Assembly (NCBI GenBank): GCA_030613765.1
Contig: JAUWLI010000134.1
Span: 1-7,666, forward strand
Source: Phycisphaerae bacterium
GTDB taxonomy: Bacteria; Planctomycetota; Phycisphaerae; Sedimentisphaerales; SG8-4
Direction: 5' to 3'
DNA length: 7,666 nucleotides
Below are positions 1 through 5,136 of this stretch, in pieces (the first letter of the stretch is position 1; every line of letters starts with the position of its first letter). Under the pieces are notes generated by a model. It had not been told where the DNA came from and ran no database searches. It saw nothing but the letters and a program-made list of their open reading frames with translations. Position numbers and translations under genes: made by a program.

Positions 1-2
1 TG

Positions 3-1361
3 GTAGTTTTCGTTCTGGTGGTCGCTCCTGCAGTCGCCGCTATCTGGACACAGGTAATTCCTGAATACCGGGCTACAGCGGAAGTGCGAGTTCGGCCTAT
101 TATACCGTATCTGGTCTTCCAGACAGAGGATAGCGGAATGATCCCCTTATATGGTTCGTTCCTGAACACCCAGGTCTCCATTATGAGGAGTTTGACAGTC
201 CTTCAACGTGTGTTGGACCAGCAGGAAGTCCAGGAGACACAGTGGTACAAGAAGCCTTGGAAATCGCTTGTGCAACGGCTGTTCGGAAACCCCACTGCTC
301 CCCCCATCGAAAGGCTCAGGGATGACCTTTCAGTCAAGCCTCGACGCGAAACTGAGATAATTGACGTCACCTTTATGGACTCCAGCGCCAAAGATGCCAA
401 GCTTATTGTGGATACTGTTTTGGACCAGTATACAAAATACATTGGGGAAAGGTCCGATGCGACTAAGGACAAGCTCTACCGCCAACTGGTAGACCAGCAC
501 ACATCTCTGAAGAACGAAATCGAGGGGCGGGAGACGGTCACTGCCGGGCTTCGCAAATCACTCGGCACGGGAACTCCGCAGGAACTTGTCTCCAGCAAGA
601 GGGTTCGTCTGGATGAGACACAAGCCAGTCTCAGCAAACTGCAACAGAGTATTGCTATATCGGAATGGGAGCGGAAGGAATTGGAAGACTTGATGAAGCA
701 GGCCATTACCGATGACAGCAATGATGTTCCGGGTAGGACGGAAAAGCATCCAAAATACTATGAGGATGTGGACTGGCGAGTGCTGGATAGAAACATGAGG
801 ACTATTCACCACAAAATTGCTACCAGTGAGCTTGATCCCAACGATCCGGAAATCATTCGGGCAACAAAAGACATGAAGTTCGCAAAGGAATTGCTTCTAT
901 TGCGAGAGGTGCAACTGGACAAGCAATGGCGCGACCGACTGAAAAATACGGCTGGAGTACCAATCGCAACCATCGTTGCCAGTGGTCTAAGTTACGAAGA
1001 AGCATTGATATACCTGGAGCATCAACTCGCCCGGGCAAAACAAGAGGAGAAACTTTTGCTTGCAGAGATCGAGAAACAGCAGGCAGATTTTCAAGGTCTT
1101 TTTGAAAGCGCCCAATTACTCGAGAAGGAGAACAGCGCATTGCTGCACAAGCGTGAGTTGTTCGCCGCGGTTCGGCAGCGTCTGGATCAGAAGAATATGG
1201 AGCGCAACATCCCCAGTTTTATCGAGGTGTTGACGTGGGCCTCCGTATCCTCCAGCCCTTACAAGGACCGTCGAATTGTGTTCACTGCCATGGCGCTGGT
1301 TATCGGCAGCATCGGCGTAGGTTGTGTAAGCTGGCTACTCAGAAGAAAAAGAATGTTGTAG
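3..1361 (+). CDS. Wzz/GumC-like polysaccharide co-polymerase (chain-length determinant), 5' end cut by window
   Basis: The frame is already open at the window edge. The residues before the first GTG (position 18) continue a hydrophobic stretch, so the true start lies upstream and part of TM1 is lost. Counting from that GTG, residues 1-14 are the end of TM1, followed by a Wzz-type start (YRATAEVRVRP). Residues about 150-235 and 330-395 are charged and heptad-like, consistent with long coiled coils. A second membrane segment lies at about 419-441 and ends in a basic LLRRKRML tail. Two flanking membrane helices with a coiled-coil periplasmic middle is the layout of polysaccharide co-polymerases. 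These set chain length of exported O-antigen, capsule or EPS at the inner membrane. No Walker A/B kinase domain follows the last helix, so this is not a fused BY-kinase. Family-level confidence is good. The exact polysaccharide cannot be told, and upstream genes that might show it are outside the window. Confidence 0.82.
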   Translation, partial: VVFVLVVAPAVAAIWTQVIPEYRATAEVRVRPIIPYLVFQTEDSGMIPLYGSFLNTQVSIMRSLTVLQRVLDQQEVQETQWYKKPWKSLVQRLFGNPTAPPIERLRDDLSVKPRRETEIIDVTFMDSSAKDAKLIVDTVLDQYTKYIGERSDATKDKLYRQLVDQHTSLKNEIEGRETVTAGLRKSLGTGTPQELVSSKRVRLDETQASLSKLQQSIAISEWERKELEDLMKQAITDDSNDVPGRTEKHPKYYEDVDWRVLDRNMRTIHHKIATSELDPNDPEIIRATKDMKFAKELLLLREVQLDKQWRDRLKNTAGVPIATIVASGLSYEEALIYLEHQLARAKQEEKLLLAEIEKQQADFQGLFESAQLLEKENSALLHKRELFAAVRQRLDQKNMERNIPSFIEVLTWASVSSSPYKDRRIVFTAMALVIGSIGVGCVSWLLRRKRML

Positions 1362-1366
1362 ATTAA

Positions 1367-1468
1367 TTGCTCGGCCTCGGTGCGGTGATGGTGAGAAGTT
1401 CTAACACTGTAACTTATTGGCTCCACAACGTTTTGCAGAACGATAATAAAATTGGACAGTACAATTAG
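1367..1468 (+). repeat. PEP-CTERM-like tail remnant, copy 1
   Basis: Directly after the stop of the Wzz-like gene, and right behind an in-frame TAA (1364-1366), the frame from 1367 reads LLGLGAVMVR and then unrelated residues to a TAG at 1466-1468. LLGLGAVM followed by arginines is the typical end of a PEP-CTERM sorting signal, the membrane anchor cut by exosortases. There is no PEP motif, start codon or passenger domain, so this is a fragment and not a gene. The core TCGGCCT-x-GG-x-GCGGTGATG at 1371-1390 recurs at 2169-2188 with 18 of 20 bases identical. Reading it as PEP-CTERM is inference from a short string. The DNA repeat itself is directly visible. Confidence 0.5.
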
Positions 1469-1509
1469 AAAACAGTAAAAGGAGTTAAAGAAGAATTGGA
1501 GAGCTAAAA

Positions 1510-2166
1510 ATGTTACTTAAAGGAAATTTGCACACTCATACCACAAAATCCAGTTGTCATAAGTGGGATCCTAACTACCAGGATACGAGCAAAATAATTG
1601 AAGTCTATTATAAACTTAAATATGATTTTCTTTGTATATCTGACCATAATAATTGGTGGGATGGGATAGAGGGTTCCACGGACAAGATGAAATACAAGGG
1701 CGAGATGACACTCATCATTGGAAATGAGTTAACAGATTGTCCATTAAGCAAGACCCATGTTATTGAACTAAGGTATCCCTCGGTTGATGAACCAGAAGAA
1801 GTTCTTAGAATTTTGGCTCATCCTCAAAAACCATATGGTTTTTCTGTTGATCAGATAAACGAAAAGCTTTTAGACCCTAAATTAAAATTAGACGCTGTCG
1901 AGATAACTCGCAAGGGTAAGTTAAAAGATGAATATGTTCATGCATATATTAAAAAAGAATTTGTTAAACCTGTGGTGGTTACCGATGATGCACATAGAGC
2001 TTGCGAAATAGCAGATGCATATATTTTGGTCGATGCAGATGAGAATGAGCCACTCTCTATACTAAGAGCTATTAAAGCTGGCAAAGTTTTTTGCGCAGGA
2101 TTCGAGTATGAAAAAGAGTTTATTCGAGTTCTTGCTCCTGAAGCGAGTGGAACCAACAACAGATAG
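1510..2166 (+). CDS. PHP-domain metal-dependent hydrolase (CehA/McbA-like)
   Basis: This 218-residue protein has the PHP metal-site motifs in order: GNLHTHT (H8, H10), ISDHN (D45, H46), GNE (E73), KTHV (H83), LAHP (H104) and TDDAH (D160, H162). PHP proteins bind two or three metal ions and usually hydrolyse phosphoesters. The opening KGNLHTHTT resembles the CehA/McbA branch, whose substrates are mostly unknown. The usual Asp shortly after HxH (SDG) is not evident here, where SSCHKWD stands instead. There is no signal peptide, so it is probably cytoplasmic. The ATG at 1510 is supported by GGAGAG at 1498-1503, six bases upstream. The gene is much richer in A/T and AT-ending codons than the genes on either side, and short repeats flank it, so acquisition by transfer is plausible. 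It is shorter than many PHP proteins and its last dozen residues (APEASGTNNR) look non-native. The PHP fold is secure; the substrate is unknown. Confidence 0.85.
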   Translation: MLLKGNLHTHTTKSSCHKWDPNYQDTSKIIEVYYKLKYDFLCISDHNNWWDGIEGSTDKMKYKGEMTLIIGNELTDCPLSKTHVIELRYPSVDEPEEVLRILAHPQKPYGFSVDQINEKLLDPKLKLDAVEITRKGKLKDEYVHAYIKKEFVKPVVVTDDAHRACEIADAYILVDADENEPLSILRAIKAGKVFCAGFEYEKEFIRVLAPEASGTNNR

Positions 2167-2167
2167 C

Positions 2168-2215
2168 GTCGGCCTGGGGGCGGTGATGTTAAGGAAAAGA
2201 AAACACTTGAAATGA
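2168..2215 (+). repeat. PEP-CTERM-like tail remnant, copy 2
   Basis: Two bases after the PHP stop, the +1 frame relative to that gene reads VGLGAVMLRKRKHLK and stops at TGA 2213-2215. The hydrophobic GLGAVM plus a basic cluster is a typical PEP-CTERM end. This frame stays open back to an ATG at 2108, and VEPTTDS precedes the tail, which faintly recalls the V-P-E-P part of the signal. The DNA core 2169-2188 repeats that at 1371-1390. It may be the leftover 3' end of an older gene into which the PHP gene was placed, or a frameshifted anchor of the PHP protein itself. There is too little sequence to decide. Confidence 0.5.
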
Positions 2216-2235
2216 CAAGCAAAATATGGTATTGT
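2207..2235 (+). promoter_or_regulatory. Candidate sigma-70 promoter ahead of the 2252-2308 hairpin
   Basis: TTGAAA at 2207-2212 and TATTGT at 2230-2235 are separated by 17 bases, an ideal spacing. Transcription would start near 2242 and run straight into the hairpin ending at 2308, giving a short transcript of about 65 bases with no reading frame. The -35 lies inside the end of the PEP-CTERM-like tail, so chance similarity is possible. Confidence 0.35.
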
Positions 2236-2251
2236 TGAAGTATCTCATTAT

Positions 2252-2308
2252 GGCCCCTGCTCCGTTATCTCGCTTTCTCCTCTCCCTCCGCCGGACAGGG
2301 GCTTTTTT
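2252..2308 (+). terminator. Rho-independent terminator-like hairpin with long CU-rich loop, copy A
   Basis: GCCCCTG (2253-2259) pairs with CAGGGGC (2296-2302), immediately followed by six T (2303-2308). This is a classical intrinsic terminator on the plus strand, about 85 bases past the PHP stop. The 36-base loop is unusually long and almost free of A, with a CTCCTCTCCCTC run. The same stem, a similar loop motif and the trailing CTATAAA are found again at 3745-3799, so this is one of a repeated family. It may terminate the PHP transcript or be the body of a small RNA. Confidence 0.65.
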
Positions 2309-2472
2309 ACTATAAAGCCCGCTCCATCCATCCACAAACACTGCGGAAACTACGGATTATCGGCCGAATACTCAGAATAGTCCGGTTCGGCTGCTTTGCC
2401 CATCTGAAAACGTTTTTTATACTTTATTAAGTACGTCAAATTTAGAATATAAGATATTGAGAGGGAATCGCT
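2309..2472. other. Intergenic stretch before the lipoprotein gene
   Basis: No gene is seen here. The stretch holds an imperfect hairpin, GCCGAA at 2363-2368 with TTCGGC at 2386-2391 and an inner ACT/AGT pair, but no T tract follows directly. It also holds a perfect 10-base palindrome AAAACGTTTT at 2407-2416 that could be an operator, and an AT-rich run from 2411 with a TATAAG (2450-2455) that may be a -10 box. No good -35 sits at 16-18 bases from it. Confidence 0.3.
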
Positions 2473-2892
2473 ATGAAGTCAAAAACTTTATTTCTATGCG
2501 CGGTTGTTTTGGCCTGTGCAGCGCTTATGCTTGCATCGTGTTCGAGTGTGGGCGTTTACCACACATCGAGAAAGAGAATAGGAAGAGGAAATGGGCCTCC
2601 GCCGCACGCTCCTGCACATGGGTATCGCCATAAGCACAAAACAAAGGGTGTGGAGCTCGTTTACGATTCGGGCCGCGGCGTGTACGTTGTCGTTGGCCTG
2701 CCCGATCATTACTACTGGGACGGGCATTTTTTCCGCATTCGCGGTGCTCAATGGGAGGTGAGCTTCAATACCACCGATGGTTGGGAGCCTGTATATGAAT
2801 ATTCGATTCCACCCGGACTTCGGAAAAAAGGCAAAGCTAAGGGTAAGTGGAAAAAGGCATCCTGGTCTAAGTCAGGTTACCCACAAAAATAA
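2473..2892 (+). CDS. Small secreted lipoprotein of unknown function
   Basis: This 139-residue protein opens with a lipoprotein signal peptide: K2 and K4, a hydrophobic core, then the lipobox LASC with Cys at 23. It should therefore be lipid-anchored on the outer face of a membrane after signal peptidase II cleavage. The mature part starts Ser/Arg-rich, then has a GPPPHAPAHGYRHKHK stretch and a tyrosine- and tryptophan-rich middle (YDSGRGVYVVVGLPDHYYW, residues 63-81; WEVSFNTTDGW, 93-103). It ends in a strongly basic Lys/Gly/Trp tail. The PPxHAPAHGYR and VYVVxGxPDHYY wording resembles short uncharacterised lipoproteins seen in several Gram-negative groups. That is recall, not a search. A GAGAGGG at about 2459-2465 lies about eight bases before the ATG. 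It appears to be a stand-alone gene, and the basic tail might contact nucleic acid, anionic polysaccharide or LPS (speculative). Confidence 0.8.
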   Translation: MKSKTLFLCAVVLACAALMLASCSSVGVYHTSRKRIGRGNGPPPHAPAHGYRHKHKTKGVELVYDSGRGVYVVVGLPDHYYWDGHFFRIRGAQWEVSFNTTDGWEPVYEYSIPPGLRKKGKAKGKWKKASWSKSGYPQK

Positions 2893-2961
2893 GCAGTTAT
2901 AGTTGGCGTTCTTTGTTCAAACTTGCGAATATTATCTAAGCCGGTAATTGGCACGATTTTC

Positions 2962-2990
2962 TTGACTAAACTTGTGCTTTTTGGTATAGT
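2962..2990 (+). promoter_or_regulatory. Near-consensus sigma-70 promoter for the 3026-3253 gene
   Basis: TTGACT (2962-2967) and TATAGT (2985-2990) are spaced by exactly 17 bases and sit 36 bases before the ATG at 3026. The predicted start is near 2997, leaving a leader of about 29 bases that contains AGGAG at 3013-3017. This is the best-looking promoter in the window, notable for a 75-residue orphan gene. Confidence 0.7.
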
Positions 2991-3025
2991 ATATAAGTTG
3001 CGATAGGCGGTTAGGAGTTCAAAAC

Positions 3026-3253
3026 ATGGAAGTTAACCAAATCCAATCGGTGGAGATTTCTGTACCAGTAGCTTGCGAAGAAGAAAAACAAAGGTGGATA
3101 GAAGAACATGCGCGTCGTTTGCAGCAATTATTCGAGCAGTGGCAAAAGCCGTTATGTATAGATGGTGAAGAATATCGCAAATACCTGACCGAAGAGTTGC
3201 TTGGCTATTGCGATGAGCCACTACTGAAGTCTCTCATAGAGTCAATTACTTGA
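3026..3253 (+). CDS. Small acidic protein of unknown function (75 aa)
   Basis: I do not recognise a family. The protein has no signal peptide or membrane segment. Its N-terminal 15 residues look beta-like, followed by a highly charged helical stretch (CEEEKQRWIEEHARRLQQLF, residues 17-36). The C-terminal half, YRKYLTEELLGYCDEPLLKSLIESI, also looks helical. It contains three cysteines (17, 44, 62), not in CxxC pairs. Support for it being real is good: a near-consensus promoter, AGGAG at 3013-3017 with eight bases to the ATG, and a clean stop at 3251-3253. It stands alone, convergent with the 3312-3557 gene and 58 bases from it. The size recalls antitoxins or small adaptors, but no toxin partner is next to it, so I make no functional call. 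Confidence 0.7.
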   Translation: MEVNQIQSVEISVPVACEEEKQRWIEEHARRLQQLFEQWQKPLCIDGEEYRKYLTEELLGYCDEPLLKSLIESIT

Positions 3254-3311
3254 TTGAAACTTCTATCCTCTTACTGTTCGCCTTTTGTGCGTTGATGTTG
3301 AGAATGAAGCG

Positions 3312-3557
3312 CTAAGGCTTTCGGGATGGAAATTTTGAAATCATAACAAGCATGTCTTTTTGGATTTCAAGCCAGGCGTTTATCTTAGTTGTGCATTCGT
3401 AGCTTTCCGGAGGTTTCAAATCATCAGCCGGCACAGGCCCGTAGCTGCCAACCACGAAACGGTTCCACGTCCTTTCGATAACGAAGATGTCGCCGGTGCC
3501 TGTGTGTCGGTAAAAATGTTTAGTTGTTCGTGTATTATCAGTCATTTTCAATGACAT
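3312..3557 (-). CDS. Small conserved-looking hypothetical protein (81 aa)
   Basis: This minus-strand gene encodes an 81-residue soluble protein with an N-terminal FYRHTGTGDIFVIER segment (residues 15-29), then VVGSYGPVPADDLKPPESYE and an amphipathic C-terminal part. The pattern of a short beta-rich fold with a GPLP-D-L-x-x-x-SYE element resembles small planctomycetal hypotheticals I have seen, but I cannot name a family. The start is either ATG 3557 or the internal ATG at 3545 (MTDN). Neither has a strong ribosome binding site. The strong AGGAAGGGG lies further up and precedes a 3-codon mini-ORF. A promoter-like pair lies upstream at 3593-3620. It is convergent with the 75-residue gene and no terminator is visible between them. 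Confidence 0.6.
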   Translation of the reverse strand: MSLKMTDNTRTTKHFYRHTGTGDIFVIERTWNRFVVGSYGPVPADDLKPPESYECTTKINAWLEIQKDMLVMISKFPSRKP

Positions 3558-3592
3558 AACATCTCATTTGTACATTGCCCCTTCCTGTATAA

Positions 3593-3620
3593 AGTATAAT
3601 ACATTTATGTCGAGAGGCAA
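3593..3620 (-). promoter_or_regulatory. Candidate minus-strand promoter for the 3312-3557 gene
   Basis: On the minus strand, TTGCCT (3620-3615) and TATACT (3598-3593) are separated by 16 bases; TTTGCC one base upstream would give 17. A transcript from about 3586 would carry a purine-rich AGGAAGGGG before the gene. The -10 overlaps a plus-strand TATAAT at 3595-3600. Confidence 0.45.
3595..3600 (+). promoter_or_regulatory. Perfect TATAAT -10 box facing the small ORF at 3607
   Basis: TATAAT at 3595-3600 is a perfect -10 hexamer. Its expected transcription start, six or seven bases on, coincides with the ATG at 3607. No good -35 exists at 16-18 bases; the closest at 17 is ACATTG. It shares bases with the opposing -10 at 3593-3598. 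Confidence 0.3.
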
Positions 3621-3699
3621 AAAATGTAAACCAAAATTTAAGCCTTTTATCGGCGAATTCGGCTTGAAAGGTATAAAGCAGCCTCTCCTTAAGAACTAA
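3607..3699 (+). CDS. Possible leaderless 30-aa basic peptide ORF
   Basis: The ATG at 3607 opens a 30-codon frame ending at TAA 3697-3699. The peptide begins MSRGKKCKPKFKPFIGEFGL and is strongly basic (nine Lys, one Arg, one Glu). There is no Shine-Dalgarno sequence, but the preceding TATAAT would place the transcript start at or next to the ATG, so translation would have to be leaderless. A terminator-like hairpin with T tract follows at 3745-3791 and would close a transcript of about 185 bases. No family is recognised. A 30-codon frame can arise by chance, so this is a candidate only. Confidence 0.22.
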   Translation: MSRGKKCKPKFKPFIGEFGLKGIKQPLLKN

Positions 3700-3744
3700 T
3701 ACGTGAATTGACTCGTATAAATTATAGAAGGTTTGTTTTTTTAT

Positions 3745-3791
3745 GCCCCTGTCACTCCTCTCTCCCTCTCCTCGCAGGCAGGGGCTTTTTT
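3745..3791 (+). terminator. Rho-independent terminator-like hairpin with CU-rich loop, copy B
   Basis: GCCCCTG (3745-3751) pairs with CAGGGGC (3779-3785), followed by six T (3786-3791). The 27-base loop contains CTCCTCTCTCCCTC, nearly the loop motif of the hairpin at 2252-2308, and CTATAAACCC follows, matching CTATAAAGCCC after copy A. No convincing conventional gene ends just upstream; the nearest good one ends at 3253. It therefore either terminates the putative small transcript starting near 3607 or belongs to a dispersed repeat/small RNA family. Confidence 0.55.
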
Positions 3792-4005
3792 CTATAAACC
3801 CACAGTATCTCCCAGAGCAGCTTTCAGAGGTATTTTGCGCTCTTAGAATCGCTGAACGCTTCATCTGTGGCAAATCACACTTACTTTGTCAAGTCAAAGT
3901 CTGTACAAAAGCTGAGATTGGCAGAAAGGGGAAGCAAACAAATCGGACAGCAAGGCCGGGCGCGTATTCGGACTTTCGGAAGTATTCTAAATTCGAAATG
4001 TGGGG
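3792..4005. other. Intergenic stretch downstream of mcsB
   Basis: I see no supported gene here. It holds an inverted repeat, ACTTTG at 3883-3888 with CAAAGT at 3895-3900, with no T tract on either side. It also has a small ACTT/AAGT hairpin around 3972-3983 that likewise lacks a T run. No clear terminator for the mcsA-mcsB transcript is visible. Confidence 0.35.
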
Positions 4006-5136
4006 CTATAATCCCTGGTCGAGTGCTGAGCGGATGATCTGGGCCCGCAGGGCGTCCCTGTGTGTGGCATCGAGCGTTTTTCCATAGTTTAGCTGCAGAT
4101 GTGCTGGCAGAGTGAGCATAAAGAGGCGGTTTATGGTGGCAATGGAAAGTCCGTCGGTCTTATTTGCGCGGCCGGCCTGTTTGCTGAGGGTGCTGAGGGT
4201 GTCAATGGCAGGACTCGAAGCCCCCATAGATTCGCGCATGTTCAGGCCCAGCCGCAAATGGCTCAGCAAGAACAAGGCCTCCTGTGAACTTATCAGATGA
4301 GCATTGCGCAACAGCGCCACGGCCCGAGAAATCTTATCATCAAGGAGGTCAATCTGCTCGGAGAGCAACTGACTTCTGGCGGCGTTTTCATAGTCGACAA
4401 TTTCGGGGATGATGGAGTTTTCAAACTCCGTGATGATATTGGCCTCTGAGACGCCAAGCGTTACCTGATTTGAAATCTGATAGAAATCACCTGCGGCCTC
4501 TGTGCCTTCTCCAAAAAGCCCCCTGACGGCAAGGTTCATATCCTTTGCGGCATTGAAGAACTTGTCAATCTGGCCAGTTATCTTCAACGCAGGCAGATGC
4601 AGCATAACAGAGACACGAATTGCCGTACCCAGATTTGTCGGGCATGCGGTGAGGTATCCATATCGAGGACTGAATGCATAGCTGACCTTTTGCTCAATCA
4701 TATCGTCGATGTGATTTATCTGCTCGGCACATTTAGATAACTGCAGGCCGCCTTTGAGGACCTGGATTCGCAGATGGTCCTCCTCGTTAATCATTGCAGT
4801 GAAAAATTCCTTCTGTGCGATAACAACTCCCCGCGGTCCCTTTCCGAAGGCATGGTGCCGGCTGATAAGGTGTCTTTCCATCAGGAAATGCCTGTTGAGA
4901 GGAGGAGCCTTGTCGACACTGATATAAAAGATTTTATCTCCCAGGTCCAGGGACATCAGGACGTCTCTGAGCTTTTTGAGTATTTCAGATTTTTCATCGG
5001 TTGAGCATCGGTTCAGGAATTTGTACCCGGCCAGATTTCTTGCCAGGCGAATCCTCGAGGATATGACAATATCGGCCAACGGTCCGGAACCGCTGAACCA
5101 TTCGTTTATGTCGCTACTTAGATCGGTCAGCTTCAT
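4006..5136 (-). CDS. mcsB: McsB protein-arginine kinase
   Basis: This 376-residue protein shows the phosphagen-kinase catalytic fold throughout. The motifs are SSRIRLARNL (26-35), RGVVIAQKEFF (102-112), NEEDHLR (117-123), CPTNLGT with C165 (165-171), RGLFGEGTEA (205-214) and QISNQVTLGVSE (220-231). McsB phosphorylates arginine side chains of proteins using ATP. In Firmicutes it inactivates the repressor CtsR and tags misfolded proteins for ClpCP. The C-terminal RDALRA (360-365) matches the RDxxRA phosphoarginine-binding motif of bona fide McsB, which separates it from metabolic arginine or creatine kinases. Length is normal for the family. The ATG at 5136 lies 23 bases inside the end of mcsA, so the two are translationally linked, as expected for an enzyme that needs McsA. 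The ribosome binding site is weak (AGG only). No clpC or ctsR follows. Confidence 0.95.
   Translation of the reverse strand: MKLTDLSSDINEWFSGSGPLADIVISSRIRLARNLAGYKFLNRCSTDEKSEILKKLRDVLMSLDLGDKIFYISVDKAPPLNRHFLMERHLISRHHAFGKGPRGVVIAQKEFFTAMINEEDHLRIQVLKGGLQLSKCAEQINHIDDMIEQKVSYAFSPRYGYLTACPTNLGTAIRVSVMLHLPALKITGQIDKFFNAAKDMNLAVRGLFGEGTEAAGDFYQISNQVTLGVSEANIITEFENSIIPEIVDYENAARSQLLSEQIDLLDDKISRAVALLRNAHLISSQEALFLLSHLRLGLNMRESMGASSPAIDTLSTLSKQAGRANKTDGLSIATINRLFMLTLPAHLQLNYGKTLDATHRDALRAQIIRSALDQGL

Noticed and set aside
3..1361. BY-kinase (Wzc-type) reading of the first gene
   Set aside because: The protein ends six residues after the last membrane helix, with no P-loop domain. It is a stand-alone co-polymerase-type protein.
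3538..3873. A 111-codon minus-strand frame over the 3558-3873 gap
   Set aside because: It reads through the terminator-like hairpin and the promoter-like boxes, overlaps the better 3312-3557 gene and resembles no family.
3883..3900. CtsR-like operator in ACTTTGTCAAGTCAAAGT
   Set aside because: CtsR sites are two GGTCAAA-type heptads spaced by three bases. Here the halves abut and are inverted, and the site lies downstream of mcsB and not upstream of mcsA.
3743..4087. A 114-codon plus-strand frame starting in hairpin B
   Set aside because: Its first codons are the hairpin itself (MPLSLLSPSP), it has no ribosome binding site beyond a T run, and it ends inside mcsB on the opposite strand.
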